NCBI GenBank assembly: GCA_001657325.1
Contig: LWRO01000003.1
Span: 124,001-188,000 of the forward strand
Direction: 5' to 3'
Length of the DNA stretch: 64,000 nt
DNA from: Geitlerinema sp. BBD 1991-9
GTDB taxonomy: Bacteria > Cyanobacteriota > Cyanobacteriia > Cyanobacteriales > Geitlerinemataceae
Made by a program: the position numbers and the translations under genes. Below the pieces are notes generated by a model. It had not been told where the DNA came from, did no database searches, and saw only the letters and a list, made by a program, of their open reading frames with translations. The stretch's first letter is position 1; every line of letters starts with the position of its first letter. This document shows positions 1 through 9,372 of this stretch, piece after piece.

Positions 1-78
1 CGACAGTGAGTCAAACCCAATAAACTTGTTACAATTTTTCAAATACTCAAAACCGATTTCCCGATTTTAGGCATCACG

Positions 79-402
79 ATGACACCGGAACTCAAAGAAC
101 AACTCGACACGCTCGTGAAACAGCACAAAGTGCTAGTCTTCATGAAAGGCAACAAACTCATGCCGCAGTGTGGTTTTTCCAACAACGTCGTTCAAATCCT
201 CAACACTTTAGGCGTTCCTTTTGAAACCATCGATGTTTTAGAAAACAACGAAATTCGCCAAGGCATCAAAGAATATTCCAACTGGCCGACGATCCCGCAA
301 GTGTTCGTTAACGGCGAATTTGTTGGGGGTTCCGACATTATGATTCAGCTTTATCAAAGTGGAGAACTCCAGCAAATGCTGGAAATCGCCCTCGCCTCAT
401 AA
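79..402 (+). CDS. grxD: monothiol glutaredoxin, Grx4/GrxD family
   Basis: Small cytosolic glutaredoxin of 107 residues, the usual length for the single-domain Grx4 family. The active site reads CGFS, with one cysteine at about residue 32. This is the hallmark of monothiol glutaredoxins that bind a [2Fe-2S] cluster with glutathione and act in iron-sulfur trafficking, often with BolA. The family motifs [16 protein letters not shown] and a GGSD glutathione-binding turn are present. The last bases before it (R-Q-stop, positions 1-9) could be the end of an upstream gene such as bolA, but too little is visible to say. A hairpin terminator follows at 428-460. High confidence. Confidence 0.95.
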   Translation: MTPELKEQLDTLVKQHKVLVFMKGNKLMPQCGFSNNVVQILNTLGVPFETIDVLENNEIRQGIKEYSNWPTIPQVFVNGEFVGGSDIMIQLYQSGELQQMLEIALAS

Positions 403-427
403 TTTTGAGCCAACAACTTGTCGGACG

Positions 428-460
428 AACCCCTCCCCAAACGGCGGAGGGGTTTCTCTA
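428..460 (+). terminator. hairpin terminator after grxD
   Basis: The arms AACCCCTCC (428-436) and GGAGGGGTT (446-454) pair perfectly around a 9-base loop and are followed by TTTCTCT. It lies just downstream of the glutaredoxin stop and before the next start, so it most likely ends that transcript. The arms resemble those of the MITE hairpins at 21246 and 30262. Confidence 0.6.
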
Positions 461-505
461 GCAGCCAACTGTAAAACACCTGCAAAACTCGAAGAACCCT
501 CGACC

Positions 506-880
506 ATGACCAACCCCGAACTTTACGTCAATCCTCCCGCCTACGGCGTTGTTATTGTCAGTTGTTTGTTTGCCGTTTTATGCGGCATCATCTTCAAAGA
601 CATTTTGGAATATCAGTTTTCTCGCTGGAACGATCGAGGTCAACCGTCAGAACTGAACTATAAAACCCCCCATTTAAGAGCCGCTTACATCTTGACTTGT
701 TCCTTTACAACGGTATGTGTCGGTTCGAGCTTATCAGTCTTTGGCATTGCCGATATTTTGGCCTATCTTATCGGCACAATTGTCGTCGCTCCCACAGGAC
801 TGTTAATTTGGCTTCAATTGGGTTCGATGATGTCGTTAGTCGAAAAAGAAGGCTTACAAGCCATCCGAATCGACGAATAG
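506..880 (+). CDS. small multi-span membrane protein, unknown function
   Basis: A 124-residue protein if it starts at ATG 506. An in-frame extension to 359 overlaps grxD and the terminator and is unlikely. Three hydrophobic segments are visible, at about residues 13-33, 60-83 and 86-107, with a charged loop (FKDILEYQFSRWNDRGQ) between the first two. This indicates an integral membrane protein. I do not recognise a family with a known function. It may be a conserved cyanobacterial hypothetical. The next gene is convergent, ending at 892. Confidence 0.7.
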   Translation: MTNPELYVNPPAYGVVIVSCLFAVLCGIIFKDILEYQFSRWNDRGQPSELNYKTPHLRAAYILTCSFTTVCVGSSLSVFGIADILAYLIGTIVVAPTGLLIWLQLGSMMSLVEKEGLQAIRIDE

Positions 881-891
881 TCCGCCCAAAC

Positions 892-1767
892 TCAATCGCG
901 TCGTCGATGTATCTCTTCCGGGGGCGAAATGTCCCCAGTATGCTCGCCCGGATACCGTTCCAGGCTAGAAGACGGTTTCGCAGTGGGGTTCGCTGCTGGC
1001 GGAGAAACCGATCGATCGACAGACGGTGAGTCTCCCTCTTGTGGAGCGTTCAGTTGCGCCAACCACAGCACGACCCCGACCGCAGCCACGACGGGCGTAC
1101 CGTAAGCCAAATAGCGCCGCCAGTCCACAGCTGACGATCGATTGGATGTCAGCTGTGGTGGAGGTGGCGGCGGAAGCGGTCGTTTCGTCGGGGCAGCGTA
1201 ACGCCGTTTCGGCAACGCGGAAACTGGAGAATTCTCAGGAGGAATCCCGGCCGCTAATCGCGCACCGTTCAATCCCAAGGCATTCCCCCACAGCCGTATC
1301 GCACCGTAAAGATAGCTTCGACTGCGAGGAAAATCGCGAATCTGTCCGACCTCTAAAGCGTGAAGATGTGGAATCGGAATACGGGTGAAGTGGTGGATTT
1401 GCGCCAGAGAAAAGCCCTGCTTTCGACGTTCGGACCGCAGGTATTTTCCCAAACGATACAAATACAGGCTGCGAGGCGAAGGAAGCGGTTTCGAGGCGGT
1501 GGAGCGACTGGGGGTTTTTCGGTCCGACAACTGTTTGAGGGCGATGAGGATGGCCTCGCGACTGACCGAATGAACCATCATCTGAGCCGCATAAGCCGCA
1601 TCGCCGAACATTTCCCTCAAACTATCGAGAACGTTTTGGTAAACCGGACTGCGTAACAGTTCCGCTTCGATTTGCTTGAGGATCGATTCGAGAGATTCTG
1701 GAGGAAGGGGGATTTCATCAGTTCGATCGCCTGAGTTATCCATCTCCGTTGCATAGTGGCCTGCCAT
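892..1767 (-). CDS. RodZ-like helix-turn-helix protein with one membrane anchor
   Basis: The N-terminal about 100 residues are acidic and helical. A central HTH_25-type domain follows, including the segment YLRSERRKQGFSLAQIHHFT (about residues 105-125). After it come a proline run, one transmembrane helix (YGTPVVAAVGVVLWLAQL, about 220-240) and a short Ser/Pro-rich tail. This HTH-TM order is that of RodZ and its cyanobacterial relatives, which link the cytoskeleton or a DNA partner to the membrane. ATG 1767 is preferred; in-frame starts at 1863 and 1743 are possible. It is transcribed away from the cyclase gene at 1913. The function is inferred from domain order only. Confidence 0.65.
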   Translation of the reverse strand: MAGHYATEMDNSGDRTDEIPLPPESLESILKQIEAELLRSPVYQNVLDSLREMFGDAAYAAQMMVHSVSREAILIALKQLSDRKTPSRSTASKPLPSPRSLYLYRLGKYLRSERRKQGFSLAQIHHFTRIPIPHLHALEVGQIRDFPRSRSYLYGAIRLWGNALGLNGARLAAGIPPENSPVSALPKRRYAAPTKRPLPPPPPPQLTSNRSSAVDWRRYLAYGTPVVAAVGVVLWLAQLNAPQEGDSPSVDRSVSPPAANPTAKPSSSLERYPGEHTGDISPPEEIHRRRD

Positions 1768-1912
1768 GGTCGTTTTCGTCGTCGATCGATCTACCCGATC
1801 CTTTGTTCGCAGCTGTCGATCGATCGTCCGGAATTTTTTTAACCTGGTAAGGGGATATCCCAACTGAGAAAATAAGACCAGGCTGAATATTGAATAGACG
1901 ATCGATCTTTGA

Positions 1913-4645
1913 GTGCGCGTGAAAGTTCCCTTACGTTGGTTGCTAGTCGGACTGTTTTTATTTCAAATTTTCGTGGCCGTCGGCTTGACGGGATGGCTGT
2001 CGTTCCGCAACGGACAGAAAGCCGTTAACGACCTCGTCACGCAACTTCAAGTCGAAACGGGTCAACACGTTCGCGACAAACTAGAAACCTATTTAGCCAC
2101 GCCCCATTTAATTAACGACCTCAACGTATCAGCCGTCGATCTCGGGCTTCTCGATCTCGACGATCGAAAGCGCCTCGAAGCCTACCTTTGGTACCAAATC
2201 CAGAATTTTCCCCACGTTAGCTATATCGCCCTCGTCACAGCCGACCGTCGTTATGCCGGAGTCAGTCAGTTCCACGACGGTTCGATCGTTCTCGACGTTC
2301 TCGACGACAACACCCAGGGAAAATTTGAAAAGTGGCGTTTAGACGACATGGGCCGCCGCAGCGAACAGTTGCAGGTTCGGGAAAACTACGACCCGACAAC
2401 CCGGCCGTGGTATCGTGCCGCCATCGAACGAGGGAGTGCCGTGTGGACGGACATTTACAACTACTTCGGTTCCGGACAACCGGTCATTTCCGCCAACCAA
2501 CCCTTTTACGACGATCGAGGAAATTTAGTCGGCGTGGCCAGTACTGACTTGACCCTGTGGGATGTCAGTCAATTTCTCGGACTCGAACGAGAGGCTGCCA
2601 TCGGACAAGTCTTTGCCATCGATCGGCAAGGTCGAGAAATTGCCTCCTCAGTCCCCCAACCCGAACGCCTTCAACCCGGACTGCAACGCATTTTCGACAG
2701 TCGCGATCCCCTCACCCGCGCCGCCGCCCTCGCCCTCGATCGACACACGAAACACTTTGCCAAACTCGACGAACCTGTTCGCTTGAGTTTCAACGCCGAA
2801 GGGGAGCGAGTCTTCCTCTATGCGATGCCCTTAACAGACCCCCGTGGACTCGATTGGTCGATCGTCGTTCTCATGCCCGAATCGGCATTTATGGAACAGA
2901 TCGTCGCCAACACGCGCGTGACTGTGTTGTTATGCGGCGTGGCTTTACTCACCGCGACGGGTTTGGGATTGTTCGTCACCCGTATTGTCGCCCGTCCCCT
3001 CGTGCGGTTGAGCCATGCCAGCCAATTGATATCCCGCAGTGCCAGTCCGCCTCACCCCAATTGTCATCAGATTCGCGTCGCGTGCAACACCCCCATCCAA
3101 GTTGCAGAATTGGTCGTTCTAGCGAACTCCTTCAATCAGATGGCCGTGCAGTTGCACGAGACTTTTACAGCTTGGGAAGAAACGAACCAAACTCTAGAAC
3201 GGCGCGTTCGCGATCGAACCTCATCGCTAACCCGTGCTGAAGCCCAACTGCGGGCGTTGTTTGCGGCCATGACTGAATTCGTTTGCGTCAAAGACGCGAA
3301 CGGACAGTATTTAAAAGTCGCCTCGACTCATCCCGTTCCCCCCTACAATTCGGCAGAAAACTTAGAGGGGAAAACCGATTGGGAACTGTTTCCGCCCCAG
3401 CAGGCAGGGCAGTTCGTCGCTTACGTTCGAGAAGCATTGCAAACGCGGGAAACCGTTCGCGTTGAATACTGTTTGACTCACGACGGCGAAACCGTTTGGT
3501 TTGCTGCAAGTATTACGCCAATTCGCCTGAATGGAATCGAAGAGATCGCCGAAACCGCGATTTGGGTTGCGCGAGATATTACCGCTCGCAAACGGGCAGA
3601 AGAAACAATTCGCGAAAAGGAACAATATCTGCGCTTAATTTTAGATAACATCCCCCAACAGGTATTTTGGAAAGATACTGATTTGGTGTTTCGCGGATGT
3701 AATACCAATTGGGCGTCGGCCGCAGGATTGGACAGTCCGGAAGAGGTCGCCGGTAAAACAGATTTTGACCTGTTACCCGATCGAGCCATCGCCGAACGGT
3801 TTCGGGAACAGGATCGACAAATCATCGAGAGCCAACAACCCGAGCTACATATCATTGCGAAAAAGCAAAAGCCGTCACCAGAAGGTCATCCCATTTGGCT
3901 CGACATTAATAAGATCCCCATTCAAGACAAAGATGGTAATCCTATCGGAATTTTAGGCGTTTTGGAAGATATAACAGCTCGAAAAATTGCGGAAGAAGCC
4001 TTAGAAATTGAACGTAAAAAATCAGAAAAATTGTTGTTGAATATTCTCCCAAAAGTTATTGTCGAGCAGCTCAAACAAAGCAGTGGCACCGTCGCCGAAC
4101 AATTTGAAAACGCGACAATTTTATTCGCAGACATTGTCGGTTTTACGTCTTTGGCATCTCGTCTTACACCTTTGGAGTTAGTCAACTTACTCAATCAAAT
4201 TTTCTCGAAATTCGATCGCTTGGCACAAAAATATGAATTGGAAAAAATCAAAACTATCGGTGATGCATATATGATTGCTGGCGGTTTACCCGTTCCCAAT
4301 GGAGATCGAGCCGAAGCAATTGCCAATATGGCTTTAGAAATGCAACAAGCCATTTGTACGTTACAAACAGATTGGGGTGAACCGTTTCAAATCCGTATCG
4401 GGATTAATAGCGGCCCTGTCGTCGCGGGAGTAATTGGCATTCAAAAGTTTAGTTACGATCTTTGGGGCGATACGGTCAACGTTGCCAGTCGAATGGAATC
4501 ATCAGGAGAACCTGGAAAAATTCAGGTCACGGCAATGACCTATGAATTGTTGAAAGAAAAATATATTTTTGAAGAGCGAGGTGTAATTGCCATCAAAGGA
4601 AAAGGCAATATGAAAACGTATTGGCTGATCGATCGTCGATCGTAG
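1913..4645 (+). CDS. membrane adenylate cyclase, Cache-HAMP-PAS-PAS-CYC
   Basis: A 910-residue class III nucleotide cyclase. A first membrane helix lies at about 8-30, then an extracytoplasmic double-Cache sensor (about 35-330, with RPWYRAA and a GVASTDLTL segment), a second helix (about 335-358), HAMP, two PAS domains (about 446-565 and 570-690) and a catalytic domain from about 730. The catalytic domain shows the metal aspartates in FADIVGF and IGDAYM. The purine-selecting lysine is in EKIKTIGD and its aspartate partner in SYDLWGD, which together point to ATP rather than GTP. The transition-state Asn/Arg are in NVASRMES. GTG 1913 is the only good start. The layout resembles Spirulina CyaG-type enzymes. 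The ligand is unknown. Confidence 0.9.
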   Translation: MRVKVPLRWLLVGLFLFQIFVAVGLTGWLSFRNGQKAVNDLVTQLQVETGQHVRDKLETYLATPHLINDLNVSAVDLGLLDLDDRKRLEAYLWYQIQNFPHVSYIALVTADRRYAGVSQFHDGSIVLDVLDDNTQGKFEKWRLDDMGRRSEQLQVRENYDPTTRPWYRAAIERGSAVWTDIYNYFGSGQPVISANQPFYDDRGNLVGVASTDLTLWDVSQFLGLEREAAIGQVFAIDRQGREIASSVPQPERLQPGLQRIFDSRDPLTRAAALALDRHTKHFAKLDEPVRLSFNAEGERVFLYAMPLTDPRGLDWSIVVLMPESAFMEQIVANTRVTVLLCGVALLTATGLGLFVTRIVARPLVRLSHASQLISRSASPPHPNCHQIRVACNTPIQVAELVVLANSFNQMAVQLHETFTAWEETNQTLERRVRDRTSSLTRAEAQLRALFAAMTEFVCVKDANGQYLKVASTHPVPPYNSAENLEGKTDWELFPPQQAGQFVAYVREALQTRETVRVEYCLTHDGETVWFAASITPIRLNGIEEIAETAIWVARDITARKRAEETIREKEQYLRLILDNIPQQVFWKDTDLVFRGCNTNWASAAGLDSPEEVAGKTDFDLLPDRAIAERFREQDRQIIESQQPELHIIAKKQKPSPEGHPIWLDINKIPIQDKDGNPIGILGVLEDITARKIAEEALEIERKKSEKLLLNILPKVIVEQLKQSSGTVAEQFENATILFADIVGFTSLASRLTPLELVNLLNQIFSKFDRLAQKYELEKIKTIGDAYMIAGGLPVPNGDRAEAIANMALEMQQAICTLQTDWGEPFQIRIGINSGPVVAGVIGIQKFSYDLWGDTVNVASRMESSGEPGKIQVTAMTYELLKEKYIFEERGVIAIKGKGNMKTYWLIDRRS

Positions 4646-5239
4646 CAATTCAATAATTTTAGCAATATGAATTAATGCTGTCACAAAAAAATAGACACAA
4701 TTTTTCTTGAAAAAATTGAATTTCAAAACTTTAACTCGTGTTTTTTTTGACTTGCGAATATCGAAATAAAATTTTTCTAAAAGTATCACGTTTAGATCGG
4801 CTCGATTGTCTGCAAATGAGTTTTTAGATTGCTCCAAATTATCTCAAATGCCACCCCAGTCTCACCAAAAAATCAACATGCAGCATTCTGAATTGACGTA
4901 AAAGTATATTGAGTGCTTCAAAGTTTCAATATAATATCGTTTTAAAGTTTTGGAATTTGATACTAACGCATACCGCCTCGATTGTGTAGATTTTTACTAA
5001 ATTTTAAGACTTAAAAAAATCTATAATTTTTTAAGTCATTTGAGATCGATTGTCGCTGCTGTCAATAAGCAAGTATACTTATTTTTCCATCGAGATTAAC
5101 AAACTAATCTAAAGAAAATCTATAGTCCGTATTGTCAAACGTATCGAACGAGAAAAGGAGTTTTAAGATAGAAAACGAAAGGCTGAACGCCTCGGAGTCG
5201 CGACCTCTGCTTGCGAAGCCGCCATTGGGAGGAAACACT
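4646..5239. other. gene-free AT-rich gap upstream of fbp
   Basis: About 590 bases of AT-rich sequence with no convincing coding frame. An in-frame extension of fbp back to 5132 lacks any similarity to the family. A good Shine-Dalgarno (GGGAGGAAAC) stands just before ATG 5240. The gap probably holds the promoter and leader of the fbp cluster, but I cannot place a promoter with confidence. Confidence 0.5.
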
Positions 5240-6298
5240 ATGACCCACGCCGAACCGTTTTCGATTCCCGAACGCGCACTCGATCGAGACTGTACGACCC
5301 TCTCGCGCCACGTCCTCCAACAACTGCAAAGCTTCTCCCCAGAAGCTCAAGACCTCAGCGCCCTCATGAACCGCATCGCTCTCGCCGGGAAACTCATCGC
5401 CCGTCGTCTCAGCCGTGCGGGACTCATGGAAGGCGTTCTCGGATTCGCCGGAACTGAAAACGTTCAAGGGGAATCGGTCAAAAAGATGGACGTGTACGCC
5501 AACGAGGTGTTCATCTCCGTTTTCAAGCAAAGTGGCTTAGTCTGTCGCCTCGCCTCCGAGGAAATGGAAAAGCCCTATTACATTCCCGAAAACTGTCCCA
5601 TCGGACGCTACACTCTTGTCTACGATCCCATCGACGGCTCCTCTAATATCGACGCCAACCTCAACGTCGGCTCCATTTTTGCCATTCGCCAACAAGAAGG
5701 TACGGACGAAACTGGAGAAGCCTTAGATTTACTGCAATCGGGACGCAAACAACTCGCGGCGGGTTATATCCTCTACGGGCCGAGTACCGTTCTCGTCTAC
5801 TCCATCGGCCAAGGCGTTCACGCTTTTACCCTCGATCCCAGTTTAGGAGAATTCATTCTGTGGCAAGAGAACGTTCGAGTTCCCCAACACGGGTCAGTGT
5901 ACAGCGTTAACGAAGGGAACTTCTGGCAGTGGGAAGAATCCATTCGCGACTACACCCGTTACGTCCACCGTCACGAAGGGTATACCGGACGCTATAGCGG
6001 CGCCCTAGTGGGGGATTTTCATCGCATTCTGCTCCAAGGTGGCGTTTTCCTCTATCCGGGAACGGTCAAAAAACCTGAAGGGAAACTGCGCCTATTGTAC
6101 GAATCCGCCCCCTTAGCCTTCCTCATCGAACAAGCTGGAGGACGTGCTAGTACGGGAACCCAAGACATTCTCGACGCGGTTCCCGATAAGTTACACCAGC
6201 GGACTCCCTTGATTATCGGCAGTCAAGAAGACGTGGCTCTCGTTGAATCTTTTATTCAAGAGGGAGCTCGCCGAGAACGAGACAAAGTATTGACCTGA
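5240..6298 (+). CDS. fbp: fructose-1,6-bisphosphatase class I
   Basis: A 352-residue enzyme that hydrolyses fructose 1,6-bisphosphate to fructose 6-phosphate in gluconeogenesis and sugar-phosphate recycling. The metal and substrate motif [11 protein letters not shown] and the later [11 protein letters not shown] and [16 protein letters not shown] segments are those of class I FBPase, not the dual FBP/SBPase (GlpX type). ATG 5240 is chosen for its strong ribosome-binding site; the upstream extension is not conserved. It is first in a cluster with tal, zwf and opcA, as described for Nostoc and Anabaena, tying it to the oxidative pentose phosphate pathway used in the dark. High confidence. Confidence 0.95.
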   Translation: MTHAEPFSIPERALDRDCTTLSRHVLQQLQSFSPEAQDLSALMNRIALAGKLIARRLSRAGLMEGVLGFAGTENVQGESVKKMDVYANEVFISVFKQSGLVCRLASEEMEKPYYIPENCPIGRYTLVYDPIDGSSNIDANLNVGSIFAIRQQEGTDETGEALDLLQSGRKQLAAGYILYGPSTVLVYSIGQGVHAFTLDPSLGEFILWQENVRVPQHGSVYSVNEGNFWQWEESIRDYTRYVHRHEGYTGRYSGALVGDFHRILLQGGVFLYPGTVKKPEGKLRLLYESAPLAFLIEQAGGRASTGTQDILDAVPDKLHQRTPLIIGSQEDVALVESFIQEGARRERDKVLT

Positions 6299-6299
6299 C

Positions 6300-6342
6300 C
6301 AACGAGGTGGTGATGAGGTGAGGTGATGGGGCGATGATGAAA
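6300..6342. repeat. GATGAGG-type intergenic repeat, copy 1
   Basis: A purine-rich run of GAGGTGATGAGG-like words between fbp and tal. The same kind of sequence recurs at the ends of other genes (14036, 28125, 31221, 39230, 41211), often with a facing CTCATC arm. It looks like a degenerate interspersed repeat or hairpin family. Confidence 0.45.
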
Positions 6343-6453
6343 TTTCAACCAACAATCGTCATCGATCGCTGACGTTTCAAGCCTCACACGTCCGCCATCT
6401 CAATCTTCTTCCACTCAACTGTTTCATTCGTCGTTGATTTCGTAAAACCAACC

Positions 6454-7596
6454 ATGACCACGACCAAAAATCCCCTCTTCGAACTGCAAAAATACGGTCA
6501 AAGTATTTGGATCGACAACCTATCTCGAGATTCGATCGTTTCGGGAGAACTCAAAAACCTCATTGCCGAGCGAGCGGTGCGTGGGGTGACGTCTAATCCG
6601 GCCATTTTTGAAAAAGCCATTGCTGGCAATCAGATTTACGACGAAGACATTCTTGCCGGCGTTAAAGCTGAAAAATCAGTCCTAGAAATTTACGAATCCC
6701 TCGTCTTCGACGATATTCGTAACGCTTGCGACGTGTTCGAACCCGTCTACGAAGCCAGCCACGGGGTCGATGGTTACGTCAGCGTCGAAGTTCCTCCCAC
6801 CATTGCTCGAGATACTGAAACCACGATCTCTGAAGCCCGCCGGTACTTCCAAACGATCGATCGACCCAACTTAACGATCAAAATTCCCGGTACCCCAGAA
6901 GGTTTACCCGCCGTCGAACAAGCGATTTCCGAAGGAATTAACGTCAACGTTACGCTGTTATTTTCGATCGAATCCTACGTCAACACCTTCTGGGCCTACA
7001 TCAAGGGTTTAGAAGCGCGAGCAGCCAAAGGCGAAGATATCTCCAACATCTCTTCCGTCGCCAGCTTCTTCCTCAGCCGCATCGACACAAAAGTCGACGC
7101 ACTTCTCGATGCCCAACTTGCCGAAACTGACGATCCCGAACAGCGGGAAATGTTGGAATCCCTTAAAGGCAAAACGGCTATCGCCAACGCCAAACTCGCT
7201 TACCAAGAATACAAAAAGATCGTGATGAGCGATCGATGGAAAGCCCTCGCTGCTAAAGGTGCAAAAGTCCAACGCCTGTTGTGGGCGAGTACCAGCACGA
7301 AAAATCCCGACTACAGCGATGTCATGTACGTTGACGAACTGATCGGTGCGAACACGGTCAACACCTTACCTCCGAAAACCATCGAAGCTTGTGCCGACCA
7401 CTGCCACATCGCCAACCGTATTGAAACCCACGTCGAAGCAGCTCAACAGGTTCTCGACAATTTAAGCGAAGCGGGGATCGAGATCGATACCGTCATGAAC
7501 GAATTACTCGAAGAAGGTATCGATAAATTTATCAAACCCTTCGAGTCTCTCATGGCTTCCCTCGACGAAAAAGTGAACCAACTGGCTTTAGTTTAA
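6454..7596 (+). CDS. tal: transaldolase
   Basis: A 380-residue transaldolase of the longer (TalB/Tal2-like) bacterial type. It exchanges a dihydroxyacetone unit between sedoheptulose 7-phosphate and glyceraldehyde 3-phosphate in the non-oxidative pentose phosphate pathway. Family signatures visible are GVTSNPAIFEKAI near the N-terminus, the catalytic-lysine strand NLTIKIPGTPEGLPA, and NVTLLFSIESY. The later RLLWASTSTKNPDYSD segment contributes to the phosphate site. Its position between fbp and zwf agrees with the known tal-zwf-opcA arrangement in heterocystous cyanobacteria. The 155-base gap from fbp contains a GATGAGG repeat. Confidence 0.95.
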   Translation: MTTTKNPLFELQKYGQSIWIDNLSRDSIVSGELKNLIAERAVRGVTSNPAIFEKAIAGNQIYDEDILAGVKAEKSVLEIYESLVFDDIRNACDVFEPVYEASHGVDGYVSVEVPPTIARDTETTISEARRYFQTIDRPNLTIKIPGTPEGLPAVEQAISEGINVNVTLLFSIESYVNTFWAYIKGLEARAAKGEDISNISSVASFFLSRIDTKVDALLDAQLAETDDPEQREMLESLKGKTAIANAKLAYQEYKKIVMSDRWKALAAKGAKVQRLLWASTSTKNPDYSDVMYVDELIGANTVNTLPPKTIEACADHCHIANRIETHVEAAQQVLDNLSEAGIEIDTVMNELLEEGIDKFIKPFESLMASLDEKVNQLALV

Positions 7597-7620
7597 CGCC
7601 GTACAGTCCAATTTGTAGCG

Positions 7621-7650
7621 CGAAGACAAGGCAGATCCGCTTTGTCTTCG
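7621..7650. other. hairpin between tal and zwf
   Basis: CGAAGACAA (7621-7629) pairs with TTGTCTTCG (7642-7650) around a 12-base loop. No clear T-run follows, so it may be a processing or attenuation structure rather than a full terminator. Confidence 0.4.
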
Positions 7651-7795
7651 TTCGTTGGAGCAGTCAAAACAAACGCTCTCGATCGATGACGAGTACGAGA
7701 ATCCCCTGACGTTTGCTTGCCACATTTTGGGCGAAGAGACCTCGTCTAAACTCGGCTTGAACCAGTCTTCCCAATCCTGCGATACCCATCTTTCT

Positions 7796-9325
7796 ATGAT
7801 TGCTATTCAAGAAAATCCCCTTCGAGTTGGACTCCAACAAGATCGTGTTCCCGAACCACAAATTCTCATTATTTTTGGTGCGTCGGGGGATCTAACCCAG
7901 CGTAAACTCGTTCCGGCGATCTACCAAATGCATCTCGAACGTCGCCTACCCCCCGAACTCACTATTGTCGGTGTCGCCAGGCGGGAGTGGAGTCACGATT
8001 TCTTCCGCGAACACTGTCGCCAAGGTGTTGAAGACTTCGGGGGTGGATTGCAATCCGAGGACATCTGGAACAACTTCGCTCGAGGACTGTTTTACTGTTC
8101 CGGCAACATCGACAGTCCCGAAAGCTATCAAAAACTGAAGGCGTTTCTCAGCGAACTCGACGAACAGCGAGGAACGCGGGAAAATCGTGTATTCTACCTC
8201 TCCGTCGCCCCCCGCTTTTTCGGTGAAGCCACCCAACAACTCGGTGCAGCGGGAATGCTCGAAGATCCCCGAAAACAACGCCTCGTCATCGAAAAACCGT
8301 TCGGACGCGATCTCGCATCTGCCCAAGCACTCAATCAAGTCGTTCAAAGCGTCTGCGACGAAAACCAGGTGTATCGCATCGACCACTACTTAGGCAAAGA
8401 AACCGTTCAAAACCTGCTTGTCTTCCGCTTCGCGAACGCGATTTTCGAGCCACTGTGGAACCGTCAATACATCGATCACGTACAGATTACCGTCGCGGAA
8501 AAGGTGGGGTTAGAAGGCCGAGCAGGATACTACGAAACCTCGGGAGCGTTGCGGGATATGGTGCAGAACCACCTGATGCAACTGTTCAGCCTCACGGCCA
8601 TGGAACCGCCTAACTCTCTCGATGCTGATAGTATCCGCAACGAAAAAGTGAAAGTGGTTCAGGCGACACGGTTAGCCGATTTAGAAAATTTAGAAAACGC
8701 TGCCGTTCGGGGACAATACACGACCGGATGGGCAAACGGACAGCAAGTCCCCGGTTATCGCGAGGAAGAAGGTGCAGACCCCAAATCCACAACGCCCACT
8801 TACGCCGCATTGAAGTTGTATATCGATAACTGGCGGTGGAAAGGCGTGCCGTTTTACCTGCGAACGGGGAAACGAATGCCGAAGAAAGTCACCGAAATCG
8901 CTATTCAGTTTAAAGACGTTCCCTATTTGATGTTTCAGTCTGCTGCAAAACAGGCAAACCCGAACGTTTTAGCCATGCGAATTCAGCCCAATGAAGGCAT
9001 CAGTATGCGTTTTGAAGTCAAAACACCCGGGAGTTCGTTGCGGACGCGATCGGTCAACATGGATTTCCGCTACGATGCTGCATTTGGCAAGCCGAATACA
9101 GACGCTTACAGCCGTTTGTTGATTGACTGTATGTTAGGCGATCAAACCCTGTTTACCCGTGCTGACGAAGTGGAAGCGTCCTGGCGCGTTCTCACCCCAG
9201 TTTTAGAAGTTTGGGACGCTCCCGCACCACCCGAATCGATTCCCCTATACGAAGCGGGAACTTGGGAACCTGTCGAAGCCGAACTGTTACTCAACTGCGA
9301 CGGCAGACGTTGGCGACGACTCTAA
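7796..9325 (+). CDS. zwf: glucose-6-phosphate 1-dehydrogenase
   Basis: A 509-residue enzyme that oxidises glucose 6-phosphate with NADP to 6-phosphogluconolactone, the entry step of the oxidative pentose phosphate pathway. The Rossmann motif [13 protein letters not shown] and the substrate and catalytic segment [14 protein letters not shown] are intact. ATG 7796 gives the usual cyanobacterial N-terminus ([12 protein letters not shown]). With this start, cysteines fall exactly at residues 187 and 445, the two positions reported as the redox switch of Anabaena G6PDH, so thioredoxin-controlled shut-down in light is likely. The in-frame extension to 7655 is not conserved. OpcA, its activator, follows after 47 bases. 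Confidence 0.96.
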   Translation: MIAIQENPLRVGLQQDRVPEPQILIIFGASGDLTQRKLVPAIYQMHLERRLPPELTIVGVARREWSHDFFREHCRQGVEDFGGGLQSEDIWNNFARGLFYCSGNIDSPESYQKLKAFLSELDEQRGTRENRVFYLSVAPRFFGEATQQLGAAGMLEDPRKQRLVIEKPFGRDLASAQALNQVVQSVCDENQVYRIDHYLGKETVQNLLVFRFANAIFEPLWNRQYIDHVQITVAEKVGLEGRAGYYETSGALRDMVQNHLMQLFSLTAMEPPNSLDADSIRNEKVKVVQATRLADLENLENAAVRGQYTTGWANGQQVPGYREEEGADPKSTTPTYAALKLYIDNWRWKGVPFYLRTGKRMPKKVTEIAIQFKDVPYLMFQSAAKQANPNVLAMRIQPNEGISMRFEVKTPGSSLRTRSVNMDFRYDAAFGKPNTDAYSRLLIDCMLGDQTLFTRADEVEASWRVLTPVLEVWDAPAPPESIPLYEAGTWEPVEAELLLNCDGRRWRRL

Positions 9326-9372
9326 ACGGAGATCGATCGAGTTTCAACGCACACCTTACCTCACGGAGCGCT

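Noticed and set aside
5132-5239. N-terminal extension of FBPase
   Set aside because: Not conserved; a strong ribosome-binding site is placed at ATG 5240.
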